Shown here piece after piece: positions 49,771 to 59,334 of a DNA stretch of 64,000 bases (the first letter of the stretch is position 1; each line of letters begins with the position of its first letter). A program made the translations under genes and the position numbers. The notes under the pieces are model-generated. The model was given only the letters and a program-made list of their open reading frames with translations. It did not search any database and was not told the DNA's origin. The stretch lies in NCBI RefSeq assembly GCF_047470865.1, contig NZ_JAZDRH010000017.1:4964-68963 (forward strand). Direction: 5' to 3'. Origin of the DNA: JAZDRH01 sp047470865 (GTDB taxonomy: Bacteria > Pseudomonadota > Gammaproteobacteria > Pseudomonadales > Pseudomonadaceae).

Positions 49771-52593
49771 GTGGATAACCAACATTTCAAACAAGAGCAA
49801 GACGCTTACCTACAAGTCTTAACGCAATATCAAGAAAACCCTTCGTTAGAAACCTGTGCTGCGGTAGCAGAGGAAGCTAATGACCTTGAGTTATGGGAAA
49901 TCAGTTTAGAGTATGCAGAGCAAGCTTTGGGGTTAGCTACTGAGTCCGATAAAAATAGTGCTACTTATGTGCAAATGCTGTTTCGCATTGCTATATTACA
50001 AGCAGAGTTAGGAACTCAGCAGGCGTATTTTGAACAGCTTACTCAACTTGCACAAAACTATAAATCTAGCACGGACCCCGATGTTTTATTTATTGTCTGC
50101 AAAGCCTTTATTAATAGTGCTTTGTTCTATGCAAAACAAGAAGACTATGAACAAGAAATTGCGTATTACGATGAATTGCTAAGTCATATCGGCTCGCGAG
50201 ATGAGGAGATTTTGCAAGAACCTATTGCTCGCGCTCTAACATTTCGTCTAGAAAGTTACTACCGGCTAAAACAGTATGATGTGCAAATAGCTGAAAGTGA
50301 GGTTTTTTTTAAGCGCTTCTTAGATACCGAAATAGAAGCCATTGCTAGCCATGTAAATAGTGCATTTTTTTATTTAGGCGATGCTTACGAAGAGACAGAA
50401 AACTACGCACAGGGCATTGCAAACTACGAAGCGAACAAAGCTTTTTTAGAGCGATTCCCAGCATTAAAAGAAATAGAAATGACCTCGCTATTATTTCGTC
50501 AAGCTTATTTGTATCGCCTAGATGAGCAATGGTCTCAAGCAGAAGACTTACTTAGTCAAGCAATTGCACTCAATGAACAAGAAACAGAGGAGCATCAGGT
50601 TTCTTGGGCTATTGGTGTTTACAACAAAGCCATGATGTTTAACGCACAAAACAAAAGGGATGAAGAACTCGCCGAATATAATCTGATGATTGAACGCTTG
50701 TGGGATAATCATCACCCCCGTGTAGAGAACCGCTTAGCCTTTGCCATTTTTAATAAAGCCTTGGTGATGGATAAGTATGCTCAGCATGACGCAGAAATTG
50801 AATGCTATAACCAATTGTTAATGCGCTTTGCCGCCTCTGAGGATGAATATGTTGGTTATAAAGTAACGCATGCTTTACTTAACAAGGGCTATACCTGCCA
50901 TGCCGTTAATGATTATGTGCAAGGGCGTCATGCATTTGAGCAAAACCTTGAGTATTTGGCAACGAAAGACTTTCCTTTTTGTGCCGAGTACAAGGCTAAG
51001 TCTTTATTGGGATTAGGCTTATCTCATTACCATTTAGATGAGTTCAAAGAAGAACTTACCTGCTATCAGCAAATTATTGATCAGTATAGCGAAGCGGATG
51101 ACGATGATATTAAGCTGGTCGTGATTCAGGCTATTATGAATATGGCATCAACCTATGATCAACAAGGTTATGTTGAGAAAGAAATTGCTTGCTATGAACA
51201 GGCTTGGGAGTACGGCAAGGACTCTGACAACCTATCTTTAGTGCGTTTTGCGTTACGTGCTATGCTCAATAAAGGTATTACCTTGACTAATCAAGGGCAG
51301 CATTTTAGCAGCATGCAATGTTACGATAGCTTGCTTGAGTTGGCTGTTACTATGGATGTGCCAGCCATCAATACTATTTTTGGTCAGGCTGTGCTTAATA
51401 AAGCACGCGCCTGCAAAAATCGTAACTTCCAAGCAGAAGAATTACGAACACTAGAATTACTAACAAATCGATTTACTGATACCGATGACTTAGATGTGTT
51501 AGAACAATTAATGTCTGCTTATTTAAATCTTGGTTTAATTTACGATAGTTTAGGACAGCATCAGGCAGAGCTGAATTGTTATCAAAAAATTATGTCGTTC
51601 TATGAAACTCATCAGCAACCTGACAATTTAGCTGGCTTAACTGGACAGGCAATGTATAACGGACAGATTACCTTGCGTCAGCTTGGCCAAAAAGAGCAGG
51701 AAGCTAAGTTGTGTGAACAGTTTATTCAGTATTTTTCGCATACCATGAATGAAAAATTACGTGATCAGCTACGCAGCACATACTTTCGCTTAGCTGAGTT
51801 ATCACTGTACTTACAGCGTTCATCCCAAGCATTAAACATTTATCAACACATTTTAAGCGATGGTTTTTTAGAAGGCGTTGCGCTGGATGATGAAGTACGT
51901 TTTGACTTAATGAAAGCGCGTTTTAATCAAGCCTCCATTTTGGTGATGCAGCAAAACCCAGCTGGGCTTGCAGCCTGTGAAAGCTTCATTGAGCGCTATA
52001 GTTATGATTCAGACAATAGTAACCGTATTCAACAAATTCGTTTTAACTTAGGTTTATCACTTAAAAATCAAGGGCAGTTGCAAGAAGCTATCGCTGTTTT
52101 TGATAAGTTAATTAATGACCAGCAAGAAACCTTTGCAACTGTAGTTCAACAGCAGGCTGCCAAAGCATTTTTTGCTAAAGCAGAATGCCTTGCCGAACAA
52201 GGGCTGAATATAGAGCAATTGGAGTTATGCGATCAATTTTTAGCACGCTTTGAGAACAGCTTAGATACTGTAGTGCAAGCTCAAACGGCGCAAGTTCTAC
52301 TAAATAAAGCGGTATTATTGAGCGAAACTGGCGCCTTCGAACAGGCATTGGCTTTGTATCAGGAAATAGAACAGCGTTTTGCGTTAGAGGAAGAGCCAGA
52401 GCTAATACAGGCTGTAGCTCGCGCACTACTAAATAAAAGTCTGTGTTATTTGCAACTAAGTGATGTAGAGAAAGCAGAAGATTGTCTTGAGCAATTGCAA
52501 GAAAAGTATGCCTATCAGGCTAGTCTAAGTAATATTCTAGCTCAGGCTCAGATGGTGCAAAGTCAGCTAAGTGAGCAACGCATAGTGCATTAA
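49771..52593 (+). CDS. Large TPR-like repeat protein of unknown function
   Basis: A 940-residue soluble protein built almost wholly of about 45-50-residue helical repeats. Each repeat has the pattern ALLNKG...(E)L.CYEQLL.RF (for example QAVARALLNKSLCYLQL, AVLNKARACKNRNFQAEEL, HALLNKGYTCHAVNDYVQG). This is TPR-like with a longer-than-usual spacing. There is no signal peptide, enzyme domain or membrane helix. The start is GTG 49771; AAAGG at 49760 is the likely ribosome site. It is probably a scaffold; family unknown to me. Confidence 0.75.
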   Translation: MDNQHFKQEQDAYLQVLTQYQENPSLETCAAVAEEANDLELWEISLEYAEQALGLATESDKNSATYVQMLFRIAILQAELGTQQAYFEQLTQLAQNYKSSTDPDVLFIVCKAFINSALFYAKQEDYEQEIAYYDELLSHIGSRDEEILQEPIARALTFRLESYYRLKQYDVQIAESEVFFKRFLDTEIEAIASHVNSAFFYLGDAYEETENYAQGIANYEANKAFLERFPALKEIEMTSLLFRQAYLYRLDEQWSQAEDLLSQAIALNEQETEEHQVSWAIGVYNKAMMFNAQNKRDEELAEYNLMIERLWDNHHPRVENRLAFAIFNKALVMDKYAQHDAEIECYNQLLMRFAASEDEYVGYKVTHALLNKGYTCHAVNDYVQGRHAFEQNLEYLATKDFPFCAEYKAKSLLGLGLSHYHLDEFKEELTCYQQIIDQYSEADDDDIKLVVIQAIMNMASTYDQQGYVEKEIACYEQAWEYGKDSDNLSLVRFALRAMLNKGITLTNQGQHFSSMQCYDSLLELAVTMDVPAINTIFGQAVLNKARACKNRNFQAEELRTLELLTNRFTDTDDLDVLEQLMSAYLNLGLIYDSLGQHQAELNCYQKIMSFYETHQQPDNLAGLTGQAMYNGQITLRQLGQKEQEAKLCEQFIQYFSHTMNEKLRDQLRSTYFRLAELSLYLQRSSQALNIYQHILSDGFLEGVALDDEVRFDLMKARFNQASILVMQQNPAGLAACESFIERYSYDSDNSNRIQQIRFNLGLSLKNQGQLQEAIAVFDKLINDQQETFATVVQQQAAKAFFAKAECLAEQGLNIEQLELCDQFLARFENSLDTVVQAQTAQVLLNKAVLLSETGAFEQALALYQEIEQRFALEEEPELIQAVARALLNKSLCYLQLSDVEKAEDCLEQLQEKYAYQASLSNILAQAQMVQSQLSEQRIVH

Positions 52594-52688
52594 AGTTTTT
52601 CTTATTTAGTCCAAAGCAAATGTGCAGAAAGACTGCAGCTTAATGTTAGGCTTGCTACTATAGCATCTGAATTTTAGAGGCTACTAAT

Positions 52689-54071
52689 GTGACTGCATTA
52701 ACATCTTTTTCTCAGTTAAATCTTACGCCATCCATGTTGGCTAACCTAGATCAACTAGGTTACCAACAGATGACAGCTATCCAAGCTGCCAGTTTGCCCG
52801 TTATTCTTCAAGGGCAGGATGTTATTGCACAAGCAAAAACAGGCTCAGGTAAAACAGCAAGCTTTGGCATTGTTTTATTGGAAAAGTTAAACCCTCGTTT
52901 TTTTGGTTGCCAAGCATTAGTGCTGTGCCCAACACGTGAGTTAGCAGATCAAGTGGCTAATGAACTACGCCGATTAGCACGTGCAAAAGATAATATTAAA
53001 ATTCTTACACTTTGTGGTGGCATGCCTTTAGGCCCTCAGATTGGTTCGTTAGAGCATGGGGCGCATGTAGTGGTTGGTACGCCAGGACGAATCCAAGAAC
53101 ATTTAGATAAGCAAACGTTGCAACTCAAAGATTTATCGACATTAGTGCTTGATGAAGCTGACCGTATGTTAGATATGGGGTTTCTTGATCCTATGCGAGA
53201 AATCATTAAACACACCCCAAGCACACGCCAAACGTTATTGTTTTCAGCAACCTATCCCTTGCAAATTGAAAAATTAGCCGCTGAGTTTTTACGTACACCA
53301 CAACGTATTACGGTTGAAAGTACTCATGATCAACTGCAAATTCAGCAGTATTTTTATGAAGTAAACGAGCAAAAACGCTTTGAGGCGGTTGCGCAGGTGC
53401 TTTGGCATTATCGCCCTGAATCGTGCGTAGCATTTTGTACAACCAAGCAAGATACCCAAGATTTAGCACGCTATTTATATGATCAAGGCATTAGTGCCTT
53501 AGCCTTGCATGGTGACTTAGAACAGCGCGATCGCGATCGTGTATTAACATTATTTAGCCAGCGAAGTTGTTGCGTACTAGTAGCTACTGATGTAGCCGCT
53601 CGCGGTTTAGATATTGAAGAACTACCCTTGGTCATTAATGTTGAATTAACGCGCGACCCAGAAGTACATACACATCGTATAGGGCGTACTGGGCGAGCAG
53701 GAGCATCTGGCGTAGCAGTGAGCTTGGTTAGCCCTAAAGAAGCGCATCGCGCGGTGGCTATTGAAAAGAACTTAGGTAGTGAATTGCAATGGAAAGCATT
53801 ATCTCAATTAAAAATAAAGGACAGTAGCCCATTGTACCCTGTTATGAAAAGTTTATGTTTGGCCGCAGGGCGTAAAGACAAATTACGTCGTGGTGACATT
53901 TTAGGTGCTTTAACAGGTGAGGCAGGCTTACAAGGCTCGCAGGTAGGGAAAATTACCTTATTTGACAATTGTGCTTATGTTGCTGTTGAACAGGCTGTTG
54001 CCCATAAAGCACTACAGCGTTTACAAAATGGAAAAATCAAAGGTCGCTCCATTAAAGTGCGCTTTGGCTAA
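52689..54071 (+). CDS. dbpA: ATP-dependent RNA helicase DbpA
   Basis: A 460-residue DEAD-box helicase that works on 23S rRNA during 50S assembly. Visible are AKTGSGKT (motif I), PTRELADQV, DEADRMLDMGF (motif II), SATYP, and HRIGRTGRAG (motif VI). A C-terminal RNA-binding domain GDILGALTGEAGL...NGKIKGRSIKVRFG identifies DbpA. The start is GTG 52689 with TTAGAGG upstream. Its stop overlaps the convergent DUF3820 gene by 4 bp. Confidence 0.94.
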   Translation: MTALTSFSQLNLTPSMLANLDQLGYQQMTAIQAASLPVILQGQDVIAQAKTGSGKTASFGIVLLEKLNPRFFGCQALVLCPTRELADQVANELRRLARAKDNIKILTLCGGMPLGPQIGSLEHGAHVVVGTPGRIQEHLDKQTLQLKDLSTLVLDEADRMLDMGFLDPMREIIKHTPSTRQTLLFSATYPLQIEKLAAEFLRTPQRITVESTHDQLQIQQYFYEVNEQKRFEAVAQVLWHYRPESCVAFCTTKQDTQDLARYLYDQGISALALHGDLEQRDRDRVLTLFSQRSCCVLVATDVAARGLDIEELPLVINVELTRDPEVHTHRIGRTGRAGASGVAVSLVSPKEAHRAVAIEKNLGSELQWKALSQLKIKDSSPLYPVMKSLCLAAGRKDKLRRGDILGALTGEAGLQGSQVGKITLFDNCAYVAVEQAVAHKALQRLQNGKIKGRSIKVRFG

Positions 54072-54286
54072 TCATGACGACGTAACGGCGCTAATAATTC
54101 ATTTAATCCGTTATGATCAATTTCGTACATAAGCGCTAATAAATGGCCAATATCATTGTTGGGAAAACCTTGACGTGCAAACCAGCCTAAATAATGGCTG
54201 GGTAAATCAGCCAGAATACGCCCTTGGTATTTACCAAAAGGCATTCTAGTGGTTACCAATCGTTGTAAATCTTGGGTTTGTATCAC
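54068..54286 (-). CDS. DUF3820 family protein
   Basis: A 72-residue small protein. The conserved TRMPFGKYQGRILADLPSHYLGWF and ARQGFPNNDIGHLLALMYEI match DUF3820, which is related to the exonuclease-associated small domain found in QuiC-like contexts. The function is unknown. It converges on dbpA, overlapping its stop codon. Confidence 0.82.
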   Translation of the reverse strand: MIQTQDLQRLVTTRMPFGKYQGRILADLPSHYLGWFARQGFPNNDIGHLLALMYEIDHNGLNELLAPLRRHD

Positions 54287-54340
54287 AATAATTAATTCTC
54301 AAACTAGAGTGAGATGAACAAGCAGTAATGAGGTTATTCT

Positions 54341-54712
54341 ATGTTACTTAAAGCAGTACGTAATGGGTTAGGACAAATTATTATTTTTGCTGATTGGTTG
54401 ACTCGACCAAAACCGATGAAGCGTGAATTAGCAAAGCAATTAGCAGTGGATGAGGTGCTTAAGGGCTACAGCCTTTATCAATTTAGAGCCTGTCCATTTT
54501 GTATCAAAGTACGACGCACATTGCATAAACTCAACTTATCTGTGCCCCTCTGTGATGCTAAAAATGATCCTCAGGCTCGCCAAGCTTTAGCAGAGCAGGG
54601 CGGTAAAATTCAAGTACCTTGTTTGCGTATTGAACAAGATGGCAAAGTGCAATGGCTTTATGAGTCCAAGGCGATTATTGAGCATCTAAATACAACCTTT
54701 GCTAGCGTATAG
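54341..54712 (+). CDS. Glutaredoxin/GST N-terminal domain protein
   Basis: A 123-residue thioredoxin-fold protein. The CxxC redox motif is in YQFRACPFCIKVRRTLHKL, and the cis-proline is in GKIQVPCLRIEQDG. The C-terminal LYESKAIIEHL is the glutathione-binding ES motif. The N-terminal 40 residues (MLLKAVRNGLGQIIIFADWLTRP) are hydrophobic, possibly a membrane-associated helix. It is similar to Pseudomonas glutathione S-transferase N-terminal domain proteins. Confidence 0.85.
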   Translation: MLLKAVRNGLGQIIIFADWLTRPKPMKRELAKQLAVDEVLKGYSLYQFRACPFCIKVRRTLHKLNLSVPLCDAKNDPQARQALAEQGGKIQVPCLRIEQDGKVQWLYESKAIIEHLNTTFASV

Positions 54713-54720
54713 AAAAATAG

Positions 54721-54752
54721 AGGCATTTAGCTATGACTGGATGCCTTTTATT
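54721..54752 (+). terminator. Terminator after glutaredoxin gene
   Basis: AGGCAT / ATGCCT stem with a 14-nt loop, followed by TTTTATT, directly after the stop codon. Confidence 0.65.
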
Positions 54753-55036
54753 AACTGGTTGTTTTTTAATCACTCATCCTAGTGCCTGTAGTTACTTTGC
54801 ATGCACTAGGTTATCCACAAAGCTGTTAACCAAAAAACTGAGTAACTTTTTCACAGATTATGCCTTGGTATAAAGGCTAGCCTCTTATATAGAAAATAAA
54901 TAACAGAATTTTTTTTACTATAATTTATTATTAAAATGCAGATTATTTTATTAATACTTTGGTATTGTATGTTTTTTAATCATTCCTTTGTAAGCCTTTT
55001 AAATCGGGAGCTTTAGGCATCTATCCACAGTCTTTT
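54753..55036. other. AT-rich intergenic region with DnaA-box-like sites
   Basis: No gene seen. It holds a perfect DnaA box TTATCCACA at 54811-54819 and a one-mismatch box CTATCCACA at 55021-55029. Between them lies a very A/T-rich stretch (about 54890-54985) with T-runs. It lies between convergent/terminated genes, so promoters for either neighbour are not expected here. Confidence 0.5.
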
Positions 55037-55825
55037 CTACGCTTTTAGTGGATTGTCTTGAGTGGACTGCAAAAGCGCATCTGTATCTATAAGCACATGC
55101 CTTTCTGACTTAGGATAATGCTGCCAATCCCCAGCAAAGTGAGAACTGACACTATAAGTGCGCATTATTTTTTGCATTTGGTTTTCAACTGCAGGAATGT
55201 CAATAGTCAATGGCTGTGTTAATAGATAGCCCCTACCCAAAAATAACATGAGATTTTTTTCATGCTTATAAGAGCTTTCCAAAAAGAAACTTAAATTACA
55301 CCCAGCCTCTTTGGCTAAGTTTTTAAAAGCAGCGATGAAGGCTCTAGCTTGAGATTCAGCTAGATGGCAGTCCAAACGTAATAGGGCTAGCTCAGCTTGA
55401 TGCTCCAATTGGCTAAAACCTGCTACTGGTGTAAATACCTTCGTTGCATAATATGGCACATCAGACAGCGCTGTTAGATACTGAAAAGGCGTGCTCAATA
55501 CACACTCTGTATCAGAAATATTTTGTGTGGATAACCAATGTTCAACAGCAGTAATAGCTAAAAAGTGATAATCAAAAAGCTGATAACCACTCAATGAAAT
55601 CTCAACTGCATTATCTTGTTGACGGTAAGCCCAAGTACAGTAGGGAAATTGCTGCTGAATTTCTTTTAAGTATGCTAAGCAACTAGCTGGGTTGGCTATG
55701 AAAAAAGTCAGTGTTATAGCCGCTGGACGATCTGCATGGCCGCCTAATCCAGCAGTAAATTTAGCCCATTTAAAGTAATAACGTTTATGTGGAAAAGAAA
55801 AAAACCAGTAAGCACCTAGTGCCAC
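55037..55825 (-). CDS. Hypothetical protein
   Basis: A 262-residue soluble protein beginning MALGAYWFFSFPHKRYYFKW, with no membrane helix, signal peptide or catalytic motif that I recognise. It is mixed alpha/beta and rich in aromatic residues, ending in a polar tail. It contains a perfect DnaA box on its coding DNA at 55526-55534. It is transcribed alone, divergent from the DMP19 gene. Confidence 0.6.
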   Translation of the reverse strand: MALGAYWFFSFPHKRYYFKWAKFTAGLGGHADRPAAITLTFFIANPASCLAYLKEIQQQFPYCTWAYRQQDNAVEISLSGYQLFDYHFLAITAVEHWLSTQNISDTECVLSTPFQYLTALSDVPYYATKVFTPVAGFSQLEHQAELALLRLDCHLAESQARAFIAAFKNLAKEAGCNLSFFLESSYKHEKNLMLFLGRGYLLTQPLTIDIPAVENQMQKIMRTYSVSSHFAGDWQHYPKSERHVLIDTDALLQSTQDNPLKA

Positions 55826-55908
55826 TTTATTGTCCCCAATCTAAAACCTAGTAGTTATAAGCTGTGCTATAGTTCATCAATTGCGTATTACCCTAGTCAG
55901 GATTCTTT

Positions 55909-56727
55909 ATGATCTTAAAACAGATAGTTTTATCCCACGAAAGTGTTAACTCTGATGATGCTTATGATGCCATTTATTGCAACATTGAGTTTATTAACAA
56001 CCTTTTAGCTGAGCAAGTACGTTACAGCGAAATGTGTGACGATGCGTTAAAAAGTTATTTTGTGGACTACTATCTTGCGCAAATTAACAATGGTGGTTTT
56101 TCTCAGTTTGTTTATAACTCAGGTTGGGATGCTGGTTTGTTAGACTTTGTAGAGCAGGGCTTGCAGTCCATGCAAGCTACACAGCATTTGGCTTTGTTAA
56201 ATAAAGCTAAAGCTCAAATTGCAAGCTTAAATGAGGAACAACTGGCCCAGTTTTTAGACGGTTCTTACTGGGACTCAGAAAACTTTATTAAATCATTAGA
56301 TGTATTAGCAGATGAGTTTTATGCACTCAATGATAAAGAAGATCTTATTAAGCTAAACAGCGCATGGATTAAAGCCTTGCCAGAAACTAAGTTGTTAGCA
56401 GAAGAGGAGTTGTCAGCTGAGGCGGCTCGTTTAGCTGACTTAATTACAGATAAAGAGCAACGCTTTGCAGAAGCAAAAGCTAATGCACCGCGTTTTGAAA
56501 AACTCATTTATGCTTTATGTGAAAAATTAGGACAGCAATTACTAACAATTACAGCCGGAGACCCTAGTCATGAAGTGGAAGGTGAACCGACAATTGCTTG
56601 GCACTTCTTAACTGAAGAAGGCCACTTTTATATGGTAGATCACAAGCAGGTTGCCTCAATGTATGAAGGCGAAGGTGATAAATTTATAACAAGTATTCCT
56701 GCTGGCGCTGAATACGGCGAAGACTAA
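55909..56727 (+). CDS. DMP19-domain (DNA-mimic-like) protein
   Basis: A 272-residue acidic protein. The central region LKSYFVDYYLAQINNGGFSQFVYNSGWD is the signature of the DMP19/DUF4375 family, whose Neisseria founder mimics DNA and blocks a repressor. The N-terminal half is this helical domain. The C-terminal half (EGEPTIAWHFLTEEGHFYMVDHK) is an added region I do not recognise. Many Asp/Glu residues fit DNA mimicry, but the target is unknown. Confidence 0.75.
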   Translation: MILKQIVLSHESVNSDDAYDAIYCNIEFINNLLAEQVRYSEMCDDALKSYFVDYYLAQINNGGFSQFVYNSGWDAGLLDFVEQGLQSMQATQHLALLNKAKAQIASLNEEQLAQFLDGSYWDSENFIKSLDVLADEFYALNDKEDLIKLNSAWIKALPETKLLAEEELSAEAARLADLITDKEQRFAEAKANAPRFEKLIYALCEKLGQQLLTITAGDPSHEVEGEPTIAWHFLTEEGHFYMVDHKQVASMYEGEGDKFITSIPAGAEYGED

Positions 56728-56733
56728 GAATTT

Positions 56734-56774
56734 AGCCCTTGTGTGGTAGAAATACAGACACCAAGGGCTGTTTA
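56734..56774 (+). terminator. Hairpin after DMP19 gene
   Basis: AGCCCTTG / CAAGGGCT 8-bp stem with a 20-nt loop, followed by GTTTAT. A modest terminator. Confidence 0.5.
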
Positions 56775-56816
56775 TCTCTCACTAAAAGTGCGTAGCTGCA
56801 CTAAATAGGGGTTTTT

Positions 56817-58034
56817 GTGAAAAATAGCGCAATTGGCAGTACATTTATCGTTGCAGGTACTGCTTTAGGTGCCGGTATGCTAGCAATGCCTATTGCAACG
56901 GTAAGTTCAGGTTTTGGTGTGGCATTTTTAATGCTGGTAGGTTTGTGGTTGGTCATGAGCTATACCGCGTTATTATTAGTTGAAGCTTATCAATACAGTC
57001 AACCAGATATTGGTTTATCTAATCTTGCTAAAACTTATTTAGGTGCGCCTGGGCAATGGCTGGCTAGTTTTGCCATGCCGTTTCTTATGTACTCATTAGT
57101 TGCTGCTTATTTGTCAGGCGGTGGGGATATTATTACGGCGTCACTGAATGAATGGTTTGATCTAAACCTACCCAAGGCGATAGGTGTTTTAGCCTTTGCC
57201 ACTATTGGTGGCACTATTGTGTGTGTAGGAACGCGCTCTGTTGACTTGGTTAATCGCTGCCTGTTTGCGGCCAAAATTGTATTTTTAGTGGGTTTACTAT
57301 TCTTTTTACTGCCCCACGTGAAAAGTATTAACTTAGAAACCATGCCGGTTGGCCATGCCTTCGTGCTGGCGGCTATTCCTATTGTGTTTACTTCTTTTGG
57401 TTTTCATGGCAGCGTGCCTAGCTTAGTGAGTTACATGCAAGGTGATACGAAAAAACTACGTATTATTTTTATCGTCGGCAGTGCTATTCCATTAGTAGTT
57501 TATATTTTATGGTTACTGGCAACTTTAGGAACTATTCATAGTCAAACTCTAATTGGTATTTTGCAAAATACACAGGTTTCTGCGCTAGAGAACCTGTTGT
57601 CAGCAATGAAAGCAGTGCTCAAAACAGAGGTTGTTGAAGTTATCGTAGCCACCTTTGCGGCTCTGGCTTTAGTAACATCTTTCTTAGGCGTTGCATTGGG
57701 CTTGTTTGATTTTCTTGCCGGTTTCTTTAAGCGAAAAGACACTGCAAAAGGGCGCTTACAAACAGGCTTGATTACATTTTTACCACCACTGCCTTTTGCG
57801 TTATTTTTTCGTGAAGGCTTTGTCTTTGCATTAGGCTTTGCAGCTATTGCTTTGGCTATTTTAGCGCTGATTTTACCCGCCTTATTAGTTTATAAAACAC
57901 GTCAAACACATGAGGGCGGCTATCGTGTGATGGGGGGGAATTTAGGCTTAGCTTTTGTTTTCCTGTTAGGTATTGCGATTATTATTATTCAAGTACTTGT
58001 TGTTACAGGTATGCTACCTAATCTAGATAGATAA
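56817..58034 (+). CDS. Aromatic amino acid permease, TyrP/Mtr type
   Basis: A 405-residue inner-membrane transporter with eleven hydrophobic helices. MKNSAIGSTFIVAGTALGAGMLAMP is the family's first helix with its glycine-rich break, and FTSFGFHGSVPSLVSYMQGD is another conserved region. It would import tyrosine or tryptophan with protons. The start is GTG 56817. It ends in a shared convergent terminator with the sirtuin gene. Confidence 0.9.
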   Translation: MKNSAIGSTFIVAGTALGAGMLAMPIATVSSGFGVAFLMLVGLWLVMSYTALLLVEAYQYSQPDIGLSNLAKTYLGAPGQWLASFAMPFLMYSLVAAYLSGGGDIITASLNEWFDLNLPKAIGVLAFATIGGTIVCVGTRSVDLVNRCLFAAKIVFLVGLLFFLLPHVKSINLETMPVGHAFVLAAIPIVFTSFGFHGSVPSLVSYMQGDTKKLRIIFIVGSAIPLVVYILWLLATLGTIHSQTLIGILQNTQVSALENLLSAMKAVLKTEVVEVIVATFAALALVTSFLGVALGLFDFLAGFFKRKDTAKGRLQTGLITFLPPLPFALFFREGFVFALGFAAIALAILALILPALLVYKTRQTHEGGYRVMGGNLGLAFVFLLGIAIIIIQVLVVTGMLPNLDR

Positions 58035-58040
58035 GCAAAC

Positions 58041-58071
58041 AAAAGGGGGGCGGTGATTAAGCCCCCTTTTT
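58041..58071. terminator. Bidirectional terminator
   Basis: AAAAGGGGG / CCCCCTTTT 9-bp stem between convergent permease and sirtuin genes, with T-runs on both strands. It overlaps the sirtuin's last codons. Confidence 0.85.
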
Positions 58072-58794
58072 AATCAGCTGATTGAGTGTGATTAATGCAT
58101 CCTTAATGCGAATATCTGTAATGCACAGGTCAGCCAGATAGTCCAACTCAGTTGGATCTTGGTTGATAATAACAAGTTTGGCGCCTTGCTGTTTAGCTAG
58201 CCGAGGAAAGCTATTAGCAGGTGATACGCTTAAAGATGAACCTAATACAATAAATAAGTCAGCTTGCTGAGTATGGTGTTGCGCTTGGGCAAAAGCTAGC
58301 TCCGGAAGCATTTCGCCAAACAATATAATATTAGGGCGAATAATACCGCCACACCGACATTGGCTTTGCCCCTGTAAAAAATCATCCACCGTATGTGGCG
58401 CTTGACAGTCATGACAATGCAGTGCATTAAAAGAACCATGTAGCTCTATTACATCAGTGTTGCCTGCTTGCGTATGAAAGCCGTCTACATTTTGTGTGAT
58501 AACTGTTTTTATTTGATTTTCTTGTTGCCACTGAGCAAGAACTTGATGGCCTGCATGTGGATGGTATTGGCGTATATCCTTAAGCCGTGCCTGATAGAAC
58601 GCAATAAATTCTTCCGTATTGCGCCAAATAGCTTGTACATTGGCCAGCTCATCTGGATTAAACTTTTGCCACAAACCATTTTTGGCAGAGCGAAAGTCTG
58701 GTATGCCACTTTCTGTAGACATGCCTGCGCCAGTAAATACCAAAGAGTACTTAGCTTGGGTTAACCAATGAGCCAGTAATGTGAGTTGTTGCAT
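58057..58794 (-). CDS. cobB: NAD-dependent protein deacylase (Sir2/CobB)
   Basis: A 245-residue sirtuin. The motifs GAGMSTESGIPDFR (NAD binding), TQNVDGFHTQAG, VIELHGSF with catalytic His, the zinc cysteines CHDC and CRCGG, and GSSLSVSPAN are all present. It removes acetyl or other acyl groups from lysines using NAD. Class III-type sirtuins with a Y-x-x-R acyl pocket are not obvious here. It is transcribed alone. Confidence 0.92.
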   Translation of the reverse strand: MQQLTLLAHWLTQAKYSLVFTGAGMSTESGIPDFRSAKNGLWQKFNPDELANVQAIWRNTEEFIAFYQARLKDIRQYHPHAGHQVLAQWQQENQIKTVITQNVDGFHTQAGNTDVIELHGSFNALHCHDCQAPHTVDDFLQGQSQCRCGGIIRPNIILFGEMLPELAFAQAQHHTQQADLFIVLGSSLSVSPANSFPRLAKQQGAKLVIINQDPTELDYLADLCITDIRIKDALITLNQLIKKGA

Positions 58795-58854
58795 AGCTAT
58801 GCCCCATAGTTTTAGTTTTCAGAGCATAGCTGACGCAGACTTGGGAGCCTGTAT

Positions 58855-59328
58855 TTAATAGGCAATACTGCGAGCATCCAGCTCATGCTCTGACAAGTCA
58901 TAAATGCCAGAGGCAAATTCTTCTGTGCAGTATGGGCCATTGCTATCACAGCCTAACTGGTAGATGCGGCCTGCTTCAACGGTAATGGTAAAAGGTATGT
59001 ACTGTAGATTAGGGTCACTAAAGCTGCTAACTACTAGGTGATAAGTACCAGGAGCAAATAAAGCAATTTTAATATTTTGAGTGGAGAGTGTTACTTTGTA
59101 ATCATCAGAATCGCGCCAGCCATCATAATCAATACCATTAATTTGGTTGATAGTGACCCATTGCGAAATTTTTGCAGTTAGAGGGTTATGCTGTAATTCA
59201 TGATATGCGAATGCTTGTTGTGATCGTTTCTCACTACGAAAGCCTTTGGTTATCCACCATGCAAAAAGAATTACCAATGGAGGCAAAACAGCGCCTACCA
59301 TCCCTAACGAGTAGTTAATACTTATCAT
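58855..59328 (-). CDS. Hypothetical membrane-anchored protein
   Basis: About 157 residues. An N-terminal membrane helix (SLGMVGAVLPPLVILFAWWI) precedes a soluble beta-rich domain (YKVTLSTQNIKIALFAPGTYHLVVSSF) resembling small DUF2846-like folds on the outside. One Cys pair (CDSNGPYC) may form a disulphide. The function is unknown. It is transcribed alone; no other family is recognised. Confidence 0.6.
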   Translation of the reverse strand: MISINYSLGMVGAVLPPLVILFAWWITKGFRSEKRSQQAFAYHELQHNPLTAKISQWVTINQINGIDYDGWRDSDDYKVTLSTQNIKIALFAPGTYHLVVSSFSDPNLQYIPFTITVEAGRIYQLGCDSNGPYCTEEFASGIYDLSEHELDARSIAY

Positions 59329-59334
59329 CACCAA

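Noticed and set aside
54753..55036. Chromosome replication origin
   Set aside because: It has only one perfect and one near DnaA box, and no dnaA, dnaN, gidA or rpmH gene nearby. It was kept only as a DnaA-box observation.
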